Assembly (NCBI RefSeq): GCF_963675635.1
Contig: NZ_OY776488.1
Coordinates: 1,711,501 to 1,775,500 of the forward strand
Reading direction: 5' to 3'
DNA: 64,000 bases
From: an uncultured Pseudodesulfovibrio sp.
GTDB lineage: Bacteria > Desulfobacterota > Desulfovibrionia > Desulfovibrionales > Desulfovibrionaceae
This document shows, one piece after another, positions 62,357-64,000 of this stretch. The first letter of the stretch is position 1. Each line of letters begins with the position of its first letter. A model generated the notes under the pieces. It was not told the DNA's origin and did no database searches. It saw nothing but the letters and a program-made list of their open reading frames with translations. The position numbers and the translations under genes were made by a program.

Positions 62357-62689
62357 CTAAAGAATGCCGTCTTCACCAGTTCTGATACGCAGGGCTTTGC
62401 TGAGTTCCTGTACAAAGATAACACCATCGCCTTCAGTACCTGTCTGTCCGGAGGACTGGATGGCCTCGATAGCCAGAGCTTCGAAATCATCATTCACACC
62501 AATTTCAAGACGGACCTTCTTGAGCAGATTCACTTCCATCTGCACACCGCGATACGTTTCCGTGAATCCCTTCTGACGACCGGAACCGAGGATATTGGTC
62601 ACGGACAAGGAGTATATCTCCTTGGCGTACAGAGCCTGCTTCACATCATTGAGCTTTTCGGGCCTGATATATGCTATTATGAGCTTCAT
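62357..62689 (-). CDS. glnK: PII nitrogen-regulatory protein (GlnK-like), Tyr51 absent
   Basis: The 110-residue PII trimer subunit has [20 protein letters not shown], the T-loop [17 protein letters not shown] and C-terminal IRTGEDGI. In the T-loop the usual uridylylated Tyr51 (E. coli ...YRGAEYMV) is Met51; Tyr46 is kept. Regulation by GlnD is therefore doubtful and ATP/ADP/2-oxoglutarate binding may suffice. It lies 57 bases after amtB in the same direction, the standard amtB-glnK pair that gates ammonium uptake. Confidence 0.95.
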   Translation of the reverse strand: MKLIIAYIRPEKLNDVKQALYAKEIYSLSVTNILGSGRQKGFTETYRGVQMEVNLLKKVRLEIGVNDDFEALAIEAIQSSGQTGTEGDGVIFVQELSKALRIRTGEDGIL

Positions 62690-62746
62690 TATCTTATTCT
62701 CCTATATTTATACTGTCTGATAATTTTCTTGCTATCCGGCTCAGCC

Positions 62747-64000
62747 TTACTCGTTAGAGAAAAGCTGGAAACCGTTGTACGATTCTGAACCGTGTTCCGC
62801 GATATCAAGACCCTTGAGTTCTTCTTCCTTCTCGACACGAAGACCGAAAACAGCCTTGACGATGGTCATGAGGATAAAACCAGTACCGAACGCCCAGACA
62901 AAGAAGGTTCCAACTCCAATGAGCTGAACCCCGAGCTGCGCCACGCCGCCGCCATAGAACAGGCCGCCGTCAGTGTTGAACAGACCACAGGCGATAGTTC
63001 CCCAGGCTCCGCACACGCCGTGAACGGAAGAGGCACCAACCGGATCGTCGATCTTCAGAACCTTGTCGATGAATTCGATGGACAGAACAACAAGGACACC
63101 TGCGATCAAACCGATAGCAATGGAAGAAATCGGTGTGACAGTTGCGCATCCGGCAGTGATACCGACCAAGCCAGCCAACGCGCCGTTGAAAGTCATGGAG
63201 ATGTCAGGCTTGTTGTAACGCAACCAGGAGATCGCCATGGCGCCGAGCACACCGGCTGCAGCTGCAAGGGAGGTGTTCATGGCAATCAGGCCAATTGTGT
63301 CATCAGCAGTTGTAGTGGAACCGGGGTTGAAACCGAACCAACCGAACCAGAGAAGGAACACACCCAGACCGGCGAGAGGAATATTGTGACCGGGAATAGC
63401 CTTGGCCTTGCCGTCTTCTGTGTACTTGCCGACACGCGGACCAAGCACCAGAGCACCGGCCAAAGCGATCCAGCCACCAACAGAGTGAACAACAGAGGAA
63501 CCGGCGAAATCACAGAATCCAAGACCTTCCAACCAGCCTGCGCCGTCGTCGCCAAGCCACAGGGAACCCCAGGCCCAATGACCTGAGATGGGGTAAATCA
63601 AACCCGTCACGACAATCGAAACGATGATGTAACTGGAAAACTTAGTGCGCTCGGCCATACCGCCCGATACAATAGTGGCAGCCGTGGCGGCAAAAACGGA
63701 CTGGAAAAACCAGAAAGTGTAGGTCCACATCATGTCGCTTTCAGCGACACCACTCAGTCCGTAGCCGGAGGTGCCGATGAAACCGCCGACATCAAGGCCG
63801 AACATCAACGCAAAGCCGAACAGGAAGAATATGACGGAACCAACTGAAAAATCCAGAAAGTTCTTCATCATGATGTTACCAGCTGATTTGGCACGGGTAA
63901 AACCAGCCTCAACACAACCGAAACCGGCCTGCATGAGCATGACCAGACATGCCGCAATCAACGTCCAAAGGATGTTGGCGTTGGACTGAGTGAGGTATTC
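62747..64000 (-). CDS. amtB: Ammonium transporter AmtB, N-terminus beyond window edge
   Basis: The frame runs to base 64000 with no start, so the N-terminal end is cut; 417 residues are visible. It is an Amt/Rh channel with ISGHWAWGSLW, FAGSSVVHSVGGWIALAG, LWFGWFGFNPGS and SVHGVCGAWGT, the twin-His region, and about ten transmembrane helices. A short Lys/Glu-rich C-tail interacts with PII in the family. It is co-transcribed with glnK. An automated start at 63961 (TTG) is not the real start; the upstream residues EYLTQSNANILWT continue the frame. Confidence 0.97.
   Translation of the reverse strand, partial: EYLTQSNANILWTLIAACLVMLMQAGFGCVEAGFTRAKSAGNIMMKNFLDFSVGSVIFFLFGFALMFGLDVGGFIGTSGYGLSGVAESDMMWTYTFWFFQSVFAATAATIVSGGMAERTKFSSYIIVSIVVTGLIYPISGHWAWGSLWLGDDGAGWLEGLGFCDFAGSSVVHSVGGWIALAGALVLGPRVGKYTEDGKAKAIPGHNIPLAGLGVFLLWFGWFGFNPGSTTTADDTIGLIAMNTSLAAAAGVLGAMAISWLRYNKPDISMTFNGALAGLVGITAGCATVTPISSIAIGLIAGVLVVLSIEFIDKVLKIDDPVGASSVHGVCGAWGTIACGLFNTDGGLFYGGGVAQLGVQLIGVGTFFVWAFGTGFILMTIVKAVFGLRVEKEEELKGLDIAEHGSESYNGFQLFSNE

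Overview
The window is a gene-dense bacterial chromosome segment with about 73 protein genes on both strands. It most likely comes from a Gram-negative sulfate reducer of the Desulfovibrionales (Desulfovibrio or Pseudodesulfovibrio type). The main evidence is a Tat-exported periplasmic [NiFe] hydrogenase with its maturation protease and HypC, an OlsF-like ornithine-lipid synthase, a TrpB2-type tryptophan synthase, a UPF0280 protein, and extragenic palindromes of a kind I associate with Desulfovibrio genomes. No rRNA, tRNA, CRISPR array, insertion sequence or prophage was recognised. The assignment rests on gene content read by eye, not on a database search.

Layout. 1-12.6 kb: an edge-truncated membrane protein, gmhA, purU, a 516-residue orphan protein, a zinc-ribbon protein, a DJ-1/PfpI protein, two small orphans, a metal ABC transporter pair, a rhomboid protease, an exported GH3 glycosidase, two META lipoproteins, and trpB2 behind a candidate Trp attenuator. 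13-17.2 kb: a sirtuin, icd, a methyltransferase with an inserted beta-sandwich domain, and the hydrogenase maturation pair. 17.3-21.1 kb (minus): an SMR efflux protein, a membrane protein and hydAB. 21.6-26.6 kb: a thiamine-binding protein, a PAS-GGDEF cyclase, a Crp-type regulator, a GNAT, UPF0280 and LUD proteins. 26.8-32.1 kb: the conserved rpmH-rnpA-yidD-yidC-jag-mnmE run, in which rnpA appears to use ATT as its start codon.

32.1-42.8 kb: nhaA, a PNPOx-like/GDSL/threonine aldolase/LOG run, a parvulin, a decayed second copy of the LOG gene, a DUF3313 lipoprotein, the divergent queuosine pair queF and yhhQ, a thioredoxin-fold protein, and the OlsF-like acyltransferase. 43.0-46.6 kb: groESL, then an AT-rich pentapeptide-repeat protein with a K+-channel-like tail, flanked on both sides by palindromic repeats. 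46.6-55.9 kb: a PH-domain protein, a DUF2975/Xre pair, a LysR regulator divergent from a small secreted protein, a TPR protein, an M48 protease, two single-domain cyclic-nucleotide-binding proteins, and a large GGDEF-like/TPR protein with a degenerate active site. 56-64 kb: panC-panD-metK, a MarR-MFS efflux operon with two palindromic operators flanked by two paralogous solute-binding proteins, and amtB-glnK running off the right edge.

Functional links. The hydrogenase subunits (minus strand, 18.3-21.1 kb) and their C-terminal protease plus HypC (plus strand, 16.4-17.2 kb) are separated by two unrelated genes. The membrane-protein insertion genes (yidD, yidC, jag) follow the usual ribosomal protein/RNase P order. 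The most interesting signals are the ATT-start rnpA, the candidate trp attenuator, the repeat-flanked pentapeptide/channel protein, the PII protein lacking Tyr51, the icd with a changed coenzyme motif, and several palindromes and small-transcript candidates in intergenic DNA. No single cluster is clearly a new defence or metabolic system.
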